NCBI RefSeq assembly: GCF_944387725.1 | Contig: NZ_CALXGA010000018.1 | Span: 1-33,807, forward strand | Origin: an uncultured Intestinimonas sp. | Lineage (GTDB): Bacteria > Bacillota > Clostridia > Oscillospirales > Oscillospiraceae | Direction of reading: 5' to 3' | Length of the DNA: 33,807 bases | Shown here: in pieces, positions 6,896 through 14,998 of the stretch | Numbering within the stretch: position 1 is the stretch's first letter | How the letters are laid out: every line of letters begins with the position of its first letter | Position numbers and translations under genes: made by a program | Notes under the pieces: model-generated | What the model saw: the letters and a program-made list of their open reading frames with translations, nothing else | Databases searched by the model: none | Told to the model about the DNA's origin: nothing

Positions 6896-7086
6896 CAGGC
6901 TTCAGCCCCCTGAAAGGTGATCTCATACCAGGTCTTGCCGCCGGACTCCCCCATGGGGGCCAGCCGGGCGGCCCAGTGGGCGCGGATATACGCGGCCTCC
7001 TCCTGGGTCAGGCGCAGCTCCCGGCGGCGGAGCTCGCCGCCCCGGAAGGCCTCGGACAGCGTGTGTTCTATCTCTATTTTAGTCAT
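6895..7086 (-). CDS. Small conserved-looking protein of unknown function
   Basis: This 63-aa protein begins MTKIEIEHTLSEAFRGGELR and ends GKTWYEITFQGAEA, with no membrane segment and no motif I recognise. GGGAG precedes the ATG at 7086, and the stop overlaps the ATP-grasp start by one base, so it is almost certainly translated in the same operon. Its place directly before the D-Asp-ligase-like gene suggests an accessory role, but nothing in the sequence proves it. Confidence 0.7.
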   Translation of the reverse strand: MTKIEIEHTLSEAFRGGELRRRELRLTQEEAAYIRAHWAARLAPMGESGGKTWYEITFQGAEA

Positions 7087-7153
7087 CTTTCTGACTCCCT
7101 AATCGGTGGATTCGGGGGCAGGACGCCGCCCTGCGGGGGAGAGCCGGAGCCCC

Positions 7154-7978
7154 TTACCCCCGGTCCAGCTCCCTGGCCAGAGGGGCCAGGGGGTTGGGGA
7201 CATAGGCGTCGATCTCCCCCCGGTCGCAGGCGGCGGCCAGGGCCGGGTCGATGGGCAGCCGGGCCAGAACCTTCAGGCCCAGGGCGGCGGCTTCCTCCTC
7301 CACCCTGCTCTCCCCAAAGATGGCGTGCTGCTTGCCGCAGTCGGGGCATTGGAAATAACTGTAATTCTCCACCACACCCAGGATGGGGATGTCCATCATC
7401 TCCGCCATCTTTACGGCCTTGGCGACGATCATCCGCACCAGGTCCTGGGGAGAGGTCACCACAATGACGCCGTCCACCGGCAGGGACTGAAAGACGGTCA
7501 GGGGCACGTCCCCGGTGCCGGGGGGCATGTCCACAAAGAGGTAGTCCAGCTCCCCCCAGATGACATCGGTCCAGAACTGCTTGACGGCCCCGGCAATGAC
7601 GGGGCCCCGCCAGACCACCGGGTCGGTCTCGTTCTCGGTGAGGAGGTTGAGGCTCATGACCTCCACACCCCCCTGGCTCACGGCGGGATAGATGCCCAGC
7701 TCGCTGCCGGTGGCGTGCTCGTGGATGCCGAAGGCGGTGGGGACGCTGGGGCCGGTGATGTCGGCGTCCAGAACCCCCACCCGGCGGTCCCGCTGGGCCA
7801 TGGCGGCGGCCAGGGAGCAGGTGACGGTGGACTTGCCCACGCCCCCCTTGCCGCTGACCACGGCGATGACCTTTTTGATGTGGGAGAGCTCGTTGGCCGG
7901 GGCCCGGAAATCCGTGGGGACGGTGCGCTCCCCGCAGCTGGCGCCGCAGGAGGAGCAGTCGTGGCTGCATTCAGGCAT
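7154..7978 (-). CDS. mrp: Mrp/NBP35-family iron-sulfur carrier ATPase
   Basis: This 274-aa P-loop protein has the deviant Walker A SGKGGVGKST (42-51), followed by DADITGPSVP and DMPPGTGD. The N-terminus is cysteine-rich (CSHDCSSCGASC) and a CPDC pair lies near residue 197; CxxC motifs like these bridge a [4Fe-4S] cluster in the Mrp dimer. It acts in the cytoplasm as scaffold or carrier for Fe-S cluster assembly, which fits a genome with many Fe-S enzymes such as the hydrogenases here. It lies between the uridine-kinase-like gene and the D-Asp ligase unit on one strand. The family is certain; the client proteins are not. Confidence 0.93.
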   Translation of the reverse strand: MPECSHDCSSCGASCGERTVPTDFRAPANELSHIKKVIAVVSGKGGVGKSTVTCSLAAAMAQRDRRVGVLDADITGPSVPTAFGIHEHATGSELGIYPAVSQGGVEVMSLNLLTENETDPVVWRGPVIAGAVKQFWTDVIWGELDYLFVDMPPGTGDVPLTVFQSLPVDGVIVVTSPQDLVRMIVAKAVKMAEMMDIPILGVVENYSYFQCPDCGKQHAIFGESRVEEEAAALGLKVLARLPIDPALAAACDRGEIDAYVPNPLAPLARELDRG

Positions 7979-8016
7979 GTGAAAAACTCCTTTTTTCTCT
8001 GGGACGGGGCCCCAGG

Positions 8017-8961
8017 TCAGTAGTGATAGCTGCCCCCGCCGATGAACTCCCGGATCAGGGAGTCTGGCGGGACCAGGTCCTGGTCCAGGGGCGGGAAATA
8101 CCGGAAGGCGTCCACCAGCGCCTGGAGCTCGGCCCGGCGCCGGTTGCTTTGGGGCACCTCCTCCACCGCCTGGCGCAGGGGCGCGGCGTAGTTGACGAAG
8201 ACCGGCACCTCATAGCGCAGGGAGGAGTCGATGACGATGTTGGCCCGGCCCTTGAAGGGGGAGATGTAGGTCTTCTCCCCCCGCCGGACATTGTACCACA
8301 TGGCGAGAGTTTCCACCAGGTCGGTGCCCCGGAAGTTGTAGTCCCGCACCGCCCGCCGGGAGATGCGGCACCAGGTGCCCTTGAAGCGCAGATCCTCCCC
8401 GTCCAGGATGTTGGATCGGGCGGAGATATAGAGGGTGGTGGCTTCGGGGTGGCGGCCGGCAATGTCGTCGTTGAGGGCGTGGATGCCCTCAAAAATGGCG
8501 ATCTCGTCCTTCTCCAGCTTCAGGGGGGCGCCCCGGCTGTCGTTTCGCATCTGCCGGGCAAACTCGAACTTGGGCACCACCACCCACTCCCCCCGGGAGA
8601 GTCTGGTAAAGGTCTCGTCCAACAGATCCATGTCCAGGAGCGCGGGGGACTCATAGTCGATGTCCCCCTCGTCGTTCCGGGGGGCGGTGTTGTGGTCCAG
8701 AGTCTTGAAGTAGTTGTCCAGGGAGACGGTATGGGTTCGGACCCCCCGGCGGGTCAGCTCCTGCTCCAGCTTCAGGGCCGTGGTGGTTTTTCCCGAGCCG
8801 GAGGGGCCGGAGAGGAGGACGATGGGGCTCTGCTTCATCCGCTCCAGAATGTGTCCGGCGGCGTTTTCCACACGGCGCTGGTAGTTGTGGTCGCACTCCG
8901 CCACAAAGTCCGCCGGGTCCCGGGAGACCCCCTGGACGATCTCCGCTAACTGGTAGGCCAT
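8017..8961 (-). CDS. Uridine kinase-like / phosphoribulokinase-family nucleoside kinase
   Basis: This 314-aa protein has Walker A SGPSGSGKTT (51-60), then TVSLDNYFK and IFEGIHALND, the phosphoribulokinase/uridine kinase core. It carries N- and C-terminal extensions typical of the clostridial nucleoside-kinase group of about 300 aa, longer than Udk at about 210 aa. The ATG at 8961 is preceded by AGGAGG and overlaps the 3' end of hemZ by 16 bp. The frame is open further upstream, but that part only shadows hemZ. Uridine or cytidine phosphorylation is likely; the exact substrate is not set by sequence. Confidence 0.88.
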   Translation of the reverse strand: MAYQLAEIVQGVSRDPADFVAECDHNYQRRVENAAGHILERMKQSPIVLLSGPSGSGKTTTALKLEQELTRRGVRTHTVSLDNYFKTLDHNTAPRNDEGDIDYESPALLDMDLLDETFTRLSRGEWVVVPKFEFARQMRNDSRGAPLKLEKDEIAIFEGIHALNDDIAGRHPEATTLYISARSNILDGEDLRFKGTWCRISRRAVRDYNFRGTDLVETLAMWYNVRRGEKTYISPFKGRANIVIDSSLRYEVPVFVNYAAPLRQAVEEVPQSNRRRAELQALVDAFRYFPPLDQDLVPPDSLIREFIGGGSYHY

Positions 8962-10421
8962 TCGATTTCCTCCTTCTGCCGGATGATATCTGAAATGTGG
9001 CTGATATACTCCTTGGGAAACTTGGGGTTGCTCAGGCGGATCAGGCTCCCGGCCCGGGGGTCGATGAGCTTGGTAACCCCGCCGGAGCCCAGGGACAGGA
9101 TGGTGTGAAGCTCCTCCATCATGACCACGTTGTAGAGGCTCTCGGTCCCCGGCCGGCACCAGCCTACGTTCTCGAAGCCGCCGGACATGTACTTCTGGCG
9201 GTAGAGGTAGTAGGGGGCATAGCTCGCCTCCCTCAGGGCGCTCCAGGCGTAGTCCAGCATGTGGGAGACCTCCTCCGCCGCAGGGAGGCCGCCCCCCTGC
9301 TCCATCAGGCGGGAGCCCTTTTTCAGGGCCAGGGTGTGGACGGTGATATTTTCGGGACCCAGGGCCAGAATCTGGTCCAGGGAGGCGCGGAAGCCCTCCT
9401 CACTGTCCGCCGGGAGGCCGGCGATGAGGTCCATATTCACCACCTGGAAGCCGGTCTGCCGCACCAGGTCCCAGGCCGCCAGGAAATCCCCCGCGGTGTG
9501 GGCCCGGCCGATGGCCCGGAGGACGGCGTCGGACATGGTCTGGGGGTTCACCGACACCCGGGTGCAGCCGTGGGCCTTCAGGGCCGCCAGCTTTTCGGCG
9601 GTGATGGTGTCGGGGCGGCCGGCCTCCACGGTGTACTCCCCGCACCAGGCAAGGTCGATGTGGTCCTCCAGCTCCCCCAGAAGGCGGTGGAGCTGCTGAG
9701 CCGACAGAGTGGTGGGGGTGCCGCCGCCGAAATAGACGGAGCGCACCTGCCGTCCGGCCCGGGCGAGGGCCGCCCCGGCGGCGCGGACCTCCTGGACCAG
9801 GGCGTCCAGGTAGGGCTCCAGGAGGCTCAGGGACTTCCCCGCGCCGGCTGAGATAAAGGAGCAGTAGGCGCACCGGCTGGGGCAGAAGGGAATGCCCACA
9901 TAGAGGGAGACCTCCCGCTCCTCCAGGGTGTCCCGGACGTCCAGGGTGGCCTGGGCGCAGTCCAGGGCCAGCCGCCGCCGGGCCTCCGAGACCCGGTAGA
10001 GGTCCCAGAGCATACCGTCCACCTGCTGGGGGGTATCGCCCTGGGAGAGGGCCTTGGTGGGGATTTTCACAGGCCGTACGCCGGTGAGGGCCCCCCAAGG
10101 GGGCTCCCGGCTCAGGGCCGCGGTGCCCGCCTGATAGAAGGCGGTTTTGAGGATGCGCTGGAGCACCCGGTCCCGTTCCAGCCGGCCGGTGTGCGCCGGC
10201 GGGTCGGGGGCTCTGGAGAAGTGGCTGTAGGTCTCCCCCTGGTAGGTGAGCAGGGCGTGGGCGGAGGCCCAGCCTCCGGCCCGGGACAGGGTAAGCACCA
10301 GATGGTTCTCCCCCTGGTCCGCCGGACTGGCGGGGTACTCCGGGCGCTCTCCCGGAAAGAGGGTCAGCAGCATCTGCTCCGTGGCGTATCGGAAGTTGTG
10401 GCCGTTTAAGTAGAGCTTCAT
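8946..10421 (-). CDS. hemZ: HemZ-type coproporphyrinogen III oxidase-like radical SAM enzyme
   Basis: This 491-aa protein has the radical SAM motif CPSRCAYC (C180, C184, C187) in YVGIPFCPSRCAYCSF, then YFGGGTPTTLS and the HemN-like C-terminal domain. The roughly 170-residue N-terminal extension with the EPPWGALTGVRPVKI phrase is characteristic of Firmicutes HemZ rather than HemN or HemW. HemZ is described as an oxygen-independent coproporphyrinogen dehydrogenase; its in vivo role in bacteria without a full heme pathway is unclear. The ATG at 10421 follows AAGGAG and matches the family N-terminus MKLYLNGHNF. Confidence 0.92.
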   Translation of the reverse strand: MKLYLNGHNFRYATEQMLLTLFPGERPEYPASPADQGENHLVLTLSRAGGWASAHALLTYQGETYSHFSRAPDPPAHTGRLERDRVLQRILKTAFYQAGTAALSREPPWGALTGVRPVKIPTKALSQGDTPQQVDGMLWDLYRVSEARRRLALDCAQATLDVRDTLEEREVSLYVGIPFCPSRCAYCSFISAGAGKSLSLLEPYLDALVQEVRAAGAALARAGRQVRSVYFGGGTPTTLSAQQLHRLLGELEDHIDLAWCGEYTVEAGRPDTITAEKLAALKAHGCTRVSVNPQTMSDAVLRAIGRAHTAGDFLAAWDLVRQTGFQVVNMDLIAGLPADSEEGFRASLDQILALGPENITVHTLALKKGSRLMEQGGGLPAAEEVSHMLDYAWSALREASYAPYYLYRQKYMSGGFENVGWCRPGTESLYNVVMMEELHTILSLGSGGVTKLIDPRAGSLIRLSNPKFPKEYISHISDIIRQKEEIEWPTS

Positions 10422-10674
10422 GGGGGCTCCTTTTTCGGTTTGGTATTTGACAGAATGTCCGGCATTCCGACGGGGCCCTGCCCAGCGGGGTCCGGCGGGG
10501 AGCTGCAACCCACAGGATGGAGCCCTGAACGGGGAACCCCCTCAGTCTGCGGCTTCGCCGCAGCCAGCTCCCCCAGGGGGGAGCCAGGAAGGAGGTGGCG
10601 GGTCGCCGCAAATTTGTTCCGGCGGAAAGCCGGGACCCGAAGGAGTCCTTGTCCCCGCCGGACAGGCGCCCCCC
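10422..10674. repeat. Intergenic repeat with stacked hairpins
   Basis: This 253-bp gene-free stretch holds TGCGGCTTCGCCGCA (10548-10562), CTCCCCCAGGGGGGAG (10568-10583) and a GGGACCCGAAGGAGTCC-type hairpin around 10632-10653. The CCCCTCAGTC...CAGCTCCCCC...GGAGCC layout is, from memory, very common between genes in gut Oscillospiraceae. No T run follows, so this is better seen as a dispersed repeat than as the terminator of the histidine kinase gene. A 15-bp palindrome GAATG-TCCGG-CATTC (10453-10467) lies just before hemZ. Confidence 0.6.
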
Positions 10675-12120
10675 TCACGCCAGGGTGAGGGTGAAGGTAA
10701 ACTCCGTCACCCCGTCCTGACTGGTGACGGTGATGTTCTCCTTGTGGTTGTTGAGAATGGTCTTGACGATATAGAGCCCCAGGCCCACCCCGTCCCGGTC
10801 CTCGCTGCGGGAGTGGTCGGTCTTGTGGAAGCGGTCAAAGACCAGCGGAAGCTCCTCCGGTGGGATGGTGTCCCCCTGGTTGCGGACCGACACATAGGCC
10901 TTCCCCGCCCGGGTGACGATGGAGATGCCCAGGGTGCTCTCCTCGTAGGAGAATTTGATGGCGTTGTCCAGCAGATTGTAGCAGACCTGGGTGATGGCGT
11001 CCGGGTCCCCCCAGACCTCCACCGGGTCCTCCGGGAGTTGGGTGGACACGTCCAGATGCTTGGCGTTGATCTTGGTCTCCAGGCTCACCAGCACCCGGAG
11101 CATCACCTCGGAGATGTCGAACTGCTCCTGGGCGGTGACGTACTCGGCGGACTGGAGCCGGGAGAGGTCCAGCATCTTCCGTACCAGCCGGGAGAGCCGC
11201 CGGGTCTCGGAGGAGATGACCTTCAGATACTCCTTCTCCCGCTCCGGAGGGATGGTGCCGTCCAGGATGCCGTCGGCAAAGCCGGCGATGGTGGTCATGG
11301 GGGTTTTGAGCTCGTGGGAGATGTTGGCCACGAACTCGCTGCGGCGGTGCTCAGCCTGGCTGATGGAGTCGGCCATGGCGTTGAAGGCCTCGGCCAGCTC
11401 CCCCACCTCGTCGGAGCGGCCGCCGCAGTCCACCCGGGTGCTGTACTCCCCATGGCCGAACTTCCGCACCGCCTCGGCCATGTCCTTCAGGGGCCGGGTC
11501 ATCTTCAGGGAGGTGACGGAGGTGGTGACAAAGGCGATGAGCATCACCACCACGGCGGTAAAGAGAAAAATGGAGGCGAAAGCCCGCCACATCTCGGTGA
11601 GGCTGGCGGCCTCTGCGGCGATGAGCACCAAGCCGGCGGGGACGGCGTTCCCCAGGTGGTTGTAGCGGAAGGGGGCCCCCGCCACATAGCGGTTTTCCGA
11701 GAAGGTCCCCCCCAGGCTGCTCATGGCGCTGAAGGAGCCGGTGGCCTGGATGGCCTGGACCACCGCTGTGGGAATCTGGACGTTGGCCAGGCTGCTGATC
11801 TCTCCGGTGCCGTCCACAGCAAAGAGGATTTGGCCCTCTTGGGTGGCCAGGAGGACGGTGGCGTCGGTGACCACCGCAACAGCCTCCAGAGTGGGCCGCA
11901 CCCGGGCGGCCTGGAGGACGAAGCCCTGAAGGTCGGTGTCGCTGGTGACGGCGTCTCCCAGGACACCGGCCACATAGAAGGCGTTGTGGAGGATGGAGTC
12001 CTGCTGCTCCTGGACCGTATAGCTGTAGGACAGGGTGATGAAGGCGGAGCCCAGCAGGGCGAAGGAGACCAGGATGACTCCCGCCATGATGATGAATTGA
12101 CGCTGGTAGAGACTTTTCAA
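10675..12120 (-). CDS. Sensor histidine kinase, HAMP type
   Basis: This 481-aa membrane kinase has TM1 at about 10-32, an extracytoplasmic sensor region at about 33-180, TM2 at about 180-203, HAMP at 204-255 with RSDEVGELAEAFNAM, the H-box FVANISHELKTP (His269), an N-box with LLDNAIKFS, and the ATP-lid DRFHKTDHSRS...GVGLGLYIVK. It autophosphorylates His269 and passes phosphate to the response regulator encoded 32 bp upstream. The architecture is that of PhoR/ResE/WalK-like kinases; no intracellular PAS domain is evident. The signal is unknown. Confidence 0.93.
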   Translation of the reverse strand: MKSLYQRQFIIMAGVILVSFALLGSAFITLSYSYTVQEQQDSILHNAFYVAGVLGDAVTSDTDLQGFVLQAARVRPTLEAVAVVTDATVLLATQEGQILFAVDGTGEISSLANVQIPTAVVQAIQATGSFSAMSSLGGTFSENRYVAGAPFRYNHLGNAVPAGLVLIAAEAASLTEMWRAFASIFLFTAVVVMLIAFVTTSVTSLKMTRPLKDMAEAVRKFGHGEYSTRVDCGGRSDEVGELAEAFNAMADSISQAEHRRSEFVANISHELKTPMTTIAGFADGILDGTIPPEREKEYLKVISSETRRLSRLVRKMLDLSRLQSAEYVTAQEQFDISEVMLRVLVSLETKINAKHLDVSTQLPEDPVEVWGDPDAITQVCYNLLDNAIKFSYEESTLGISIVTRAGKAYVSVRNQGDTIPPEELPLVFDRFHKTDHSRSEDRDGVGLGLYIVKTILNNHKENITVTSQDGVTEFTFTLTLA

Positions 12121-12152
12121 GGGCGCTCCTCCCTTCCCGCGTATGGCCGGAA

Positions 12153-12851
12153 TCAGGCCGTCTCCGGGGTAGAGACCTCAAACTTATAGCCCACGCCCCA
12201 GACCGTCTTGAGGCTCCACTGGTCGGAGACTCCCTCCAGCTTCTCACGCAGGCGCTTGATGTGGACGTCCACCGTGCGGGAGTCCCCGAAGTAGTCGAAG
12301 CCCCACACCTCGTCTAAGAGCTGGTTGCGGGTGAAGACCCGGTTGGGAGAGGCCGCCAGGTGGTAGAGGAGCTCGAGCTCCTTGGGGGGGGTGTCCACCC
12401 GCTTGCCGTCCACCAGCAGCTCGTAGGAGTCCAGGTTGATGACCAGCTTGTCGAAGGTGAGCTTCCGCTCCCCGCCGCCCTCTTCGGCGCCGCAGCGCCG
12501 GAGTACCGCGTGGATGCGGGCCAGCACCTCCTTCATCTCAAAGGGCTTGACGATGTAGTCGTCGGCCCCTCCCTCCAGGCCCTGGACCTTGTCATTGAGC
12601 TCCCCCTTGGCGGTGAGCATGATGACGGGGGTCTTGTCGGTCTCCCGAATCTTCTTGAGCACCGACCAGCCGTCCATCACAGGCAGCATAATGTCCAGCA
12701 GCACCAGGTCGGGCCGGAAGGAGCGGAAGAGCTCCACCCCCTTGCCGCCGTCCGGGGCCACCTGGGTCTCAAAGCCCTCCTTCTCCAGATAGAGGTGCAG
12801 CAGCTCGGCGATGTTGCCGTCGTCCTCCACAATCAGTACCTTGGTGGGCAT
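12153..12851 (-). CDS. OmpR/PhoB-family response regulator
   Basis: This 232-aa regulator has a receiver domain with acidic pocket ED (10-11), phosphoacceptor Asp53 in LVLLDIMLPVMDG and KPFEMKEVLARI, then a winged-helix DNA-binding domain ending in DVHIKRLREKL and VWGVGYKFE. It is cotranscribed with the downstream kinase. Upstream is a TATAAT (12897-12902) and a direct repeat of PhoP-box type (12923-12939), so it may regulate its own operon. A PhoP-like role is inferred only from that repeat and the family. Confidence 0.94.
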   Translation of the reverse strand: MPTKVLIVEDDGNIAELLHLYLEKEGFETQVAPDGGKGVELFRSFRPDLVLLDIMLPVMDGWSVLKKIRETDKTPVIMLTAKGELNDKVQGLEGGADDYIVKPFEMKEVLARIHAVLRRCGAEEGGGERKLTFDKLVINLDSYELLVDGKRVDTPPKELELLYHLAASPNRVFTRNQLLDEVWGFDYFGDSRTVDVHIKRLREKLEGVSDQWSLKTVWGVGYKFEVSTPETA

Positions 12852-12896
12852 GTATCTTCACCAGCCTTCCTTTGATCTTTTGGGACTGTCTCCCTC

Positions 12897-12939
12897 ATTA
12901 TACTCCATTTTCGGGGAGAGGGGGTGAATATTTTGTGAA
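12897..12939 (-). promoter_or_regulatory. Putative promoter with PhoP-box-like direct repeat
   Basis: On the minus strand, TTCACA-N5-TTCACC (12939 down to 12923) is a direct repeat with an 11-bp period, like the TT(A/C)ACA-N5-TT(A/C)ACA box of Bacillus PhoP. TATAAT follows 20 bp further on (12902-12897), with no good -35 at the normal spacing. This is what an activator-dependent promoter would look like. Confidence 0.45.
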
Positions 12940-12948
12940 AGGGAAGCC

Positions 12949-14133
12949 TCAGGACGCGGGGATTTCTGTGTAGGTGCGGTCGATGGAGATGACAGGGTAG
13001 AAAGGCCCGCCCTCCAGCGTCCGAGCCTTTTCGGCGACTGCGGACTTTACTTCCTCGTCGGTGAGGGGGCAGCTGTGTGGGACCACCACGTCAAAGATCA
13101 GGTTCTGGTGATCGTGGCCGGCGGTCATGCGGAAGTCGTGGATGGTCATGGCCGGGTCGATCTCCCGGACCAGTCCGGCCATCCGCTCCCGGAGGGCATT
13201 GGTGTAGGGGTCCTTGGTGGCGATGGGGTCCATGTGGATGACCGCGTCGATGTGGAACGTTTCCTTGAGCTCCCGCTCGATGTTGTCGATGACGTCGTGG
13301 ACCTCCAGCACGTCGGCGTCCATGGGGACCTCGGCGTGGAGGGACATCATCCGCCGTCCGGGGCCGTAGTCGTGGATAATGAGGTCGTGCATCCCGGTGA
13401 CCTGGGGGTGGGCCAGGACGGTCTTCTGGATGGACTCCACCAGCTCCGGGTCGGGGCTCTGGCCCAGGAGGGGGTCCAGGGTGTCCTTGGCGGCCTCCCA
13501 GCCTGAGTGAAGAATGAAGGCGGCCACCAGAATCCCCACCCAGCCGTCGATAAGCAGGCCGGAGAAGTGCCCCACCAGGGCGCCCAGCAGCACTGCGGAG
13601 GTGGCCACCACGTCGGAGAGGGAGTCGGCGGCGGTGGCGGCCATGGCCGCCGAGCCGATGCGCCGGCCCAGGCGGCGGTTGAAGGCGGACATCCACAGCT
13701 TCACCAGGATGGAGGCACAGAGGATGCCCACCGACAGCCAGGAGAAGTCCACCTCCTCCGGCTGGAGAATCTTTTCCAGGGAGGTTTTGGCCAGCTCCAC
13801 TCCCACCAGCAGGATGGCCGCCGCCACGATGAGGCCGGAGAGGTACTCGATGCGGCCGTGGCCGAAAGGGTGGTCGTCGTCGGCCTGTTTGGCGGCCAGA
13901 CGGAAGCCAGCCAGGGTGACCACCGAGGAGCCGGCGTCCGAGAGGTTGTTGAAGGCGTCGGCGGTGACGGCGATGGAGCCGGTGAGCACGCCGGCCAGGA
14001 GCTTCCCCGCCGAGAGGAGGAGGTTGAGCAGGATGCCCACCGCCCCCGAGAGGAAACCGTAGCGCTCCCGGACGGCGGGGTCGTCCTTGTCGTCCGGGTG
14101 CGGAATGAAGGTTTTGACCAGCCAGTCGGTCAT
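12949..14133 (-). CDS. Cation diffusion facilitator transporter
   Basis: This 394-aa membrane protein of the CDF family has the metal site in TM2 (ADAFNNLSDAGSS, DxxxD form), the loop HPFGHGRIEYLS, and a second metal-site helix with AATAADSLSDVVAT. Six transmembrane helices are followed by a C-terminal cytoplasmic domain, longer than usual (about 180 aa), including HDLIIHDYGPGRRMMSLHAEVP. It exports divalent metals such as Zn, Mn, Fe or Co in exchange for protons. Asp in place of His in the first metal-site half resembles Mn/Fe-type members, but the substrate is not certain. AAGGGGGA precedes the ATG. Confidence 0.9.
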   Translation of the reverse strand: MTDWLVKTFIPHPDDKDDPAVRERYGFLSGAVGILLNLLLSAGKLLAGVLTGSIAVTADAFNNLSDAGSSVVTLAGFRLAAKQADDDHPFGHGRIEYLSGLIVAAAILLVGVELAKTSLEKILQPEEVDFSWLSVGILCASILVKLWMSAFNRRLGRRIGSAAMAATAADSLSDVVATSAVLLGALVGHFSGLLIDGWVGILVAAFILHSGWEAAKDTLDPLLGQSPDPELVESIQKTVLAHPQVTGMHDLIIHDYGPGRRMMSLHAEVPMDADVLEVHDVIDNIERELKETFHIDAVIHMDPIATKDPYTNALRERMAGLVREIDPAMTIHDFRMTAGHDHQNLIFDVVVPHSCPLTDEEVKSAVAEKARTLEGGPFYPVISIDRTYTEIPAS

Positions 14134-14179
14134 GGGAAAAGTCCCCCTTGGACAGAAATTCAGATGGAAGCGGCGGGCC

Positions 14180-14422
14180 TCAGCTCAGCTCCCGGTACAG
14201 GGCGGGGGCGTCGTTTTTCCCCACGCTGTCGGCCACGGCCAGCACCTCCACCCGGGTGATCCGCTCCCCGAAGCGCAGCTCCAGCACGTCGCCGGGCTTG
14301 ACCTCATAGGAGGCCTTCACCGGCCGGCCGTTGGCCGAAATCCGCTGGTTGTCGCAGGCCTCGTTGGCCACGGTCCGGCGCTTGATGAGCCGGGAGACCT
14401 TGAGCCACTTGTCCAACCGCAT
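14180..14422 (-). CDS. rqcP: RqcP/YabO-type S4-domain RNA-binding protein
   Basis: This 80-aa protein is an S4 domain: MRLDKWLKVSRLIKRRTVAN, then NGRPVKASYEVKPGDVLELRFG. It matches YabO/RqcP, which works with RqcH to add alanine tails to stalled nascent chains on the 50S subunit. Its place just after hup in the mazG-hup-yabO order is classical for Firmicutes. The ATG at 14422 gives the family N-terminus; the in-frame upstream sequence is the hup terminator and is excluded. Confidence 0.93.
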   Translation of the reverse strand: MRLDKWLKVSRLIKRRTVANEACDNQRISANGRPVKASYEVKPGDVLELRFGERITRVEVLAVADSVGKNDAPALYRELS

Positions 14423-14460
14423 CGCTGTTTCCCTCCCTTCTCTCTGGAGCGCCGGACGGA

Positions 14461-14494
14461 AAAGCGGCTTCGGGCCGCGAGGCCCGAAGCCGCC
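14461..14494 (-). terminator. Terminator-like hairpin between hup and rqcP
   Basis: GCGGCTTCGGGCC (14465-14477) pairs perfectly with 14482-14494 around a GCGA-type tetraloop. On the minus strand the stem is followed by TTTT (14464-14461). It would end or reduce transcription after hup, giving much more HU than RqcP. Confidence 0.8.
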
Positions 14495-14518
14495 CTCTGT
14501 GCAGCGCACAGCAGTTTC

Positions 14519-14794
14519 TTACTTGTTGACGGCGTCCTTAAAGGGCTTGCCAGGCTTGAAGACGGGCACCTTGGAGGCGGGGATGGACACGGGTTCCAGG
14601 GTCTGGGGGTTCCGCCCGGTGCGCTCCGCTCGCCGCTTTACCTCAAAGGCGCCAAAGCCCACAAGCTGGACCTTGTCCTCCTTGGCCAGGCTCTCCACAA
14701 TGGCGTCAAGGGCGGCGTTGATGACGGCCTCGGTGTCCTTCTTGGACAGGCCGGCCTTTTCGGCAGCGGCATGGATCAGTTCAGCCTTGTTCAT
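14519..14794 (-). CDS. hup: HU family DNA-binding protein
   Basis: This 91-aa histone-like protein reads MNKAELIHAAAEKAGLSKKD, GFGAFEVKRRAERTGRNP and ends VPVFKPGKPFKDAVN, all hallmark HU segments including the beta-arm GRNPQT. It binds and bends DNA as a dimer and organises the nucleoid. TAGGAGG precedes the ATG. Only 36 bp separate its start from the MITE-like element at 14831, and I see no consensus promoter in that gap, so transcription must come through or from the inserted sequence. Confidence 0.97.
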   Translation of the reverse strand: MNKAELIHAAAEKAGLSKKDTEAVINAALDAIVESLAKEDKVQLVGFGAFEVKRRAERTGRNPQTLEPVSIPASKVPVFKPGKPFKDAVNK

Positions 14795-14830
14795 TTGTGG
14801 TATTCCTCCTACGATGTTGTTCAGGCGCGG

Positions 14831-14998
14831 CTAGGGCTTGTTTGAAAATTGGCGATGTGTCCAGCAGGGAGGGATTTTGGGCCGCTGGCAAGCAATTTTT
14901 TCGCAGGAATCCTGGCGGATTTCAAGGAAAAACTGCGCCGTCCAGGGGGCAAAAGACCCGCCGGTTGGGCATGTTGACTTTTTTCAAACAAGCCCTAG
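14831..14998. mobile_element. MITE-like element, TAGGGCTTGTTTGAAA terminal repeats
   Basis: The 166-bp core at 14832-14997 begins TAGGGCTTGTTTGAAA and ends with the inverted form TTTCAAACAAGCCCTA; CTAG is present at each outer end. The halves are imperfectly complementary along most of their length, so the whole can fold into one long hairpin. It encodes no protein. Its right half recurs at 33734-33807 with about 3 mismatches in 74 bp. This fits a non-autonomous element using TA or CTAG targets; the transposase family is unknown. Confidence 0.8.

Noticed and set aside
8962-9159. N-terminal extension of the uridine-kinase-like gene
   Set aside because: It lies inside hemZ in another frame. 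The ATG at 8961 with AGGAGG and the family N-terminus fit better.
10447-10452. TTGACA as a plus-strand promoter before hemZ
   Set aside because: No -10 at suitable spacing and no plus-strand gene follows.
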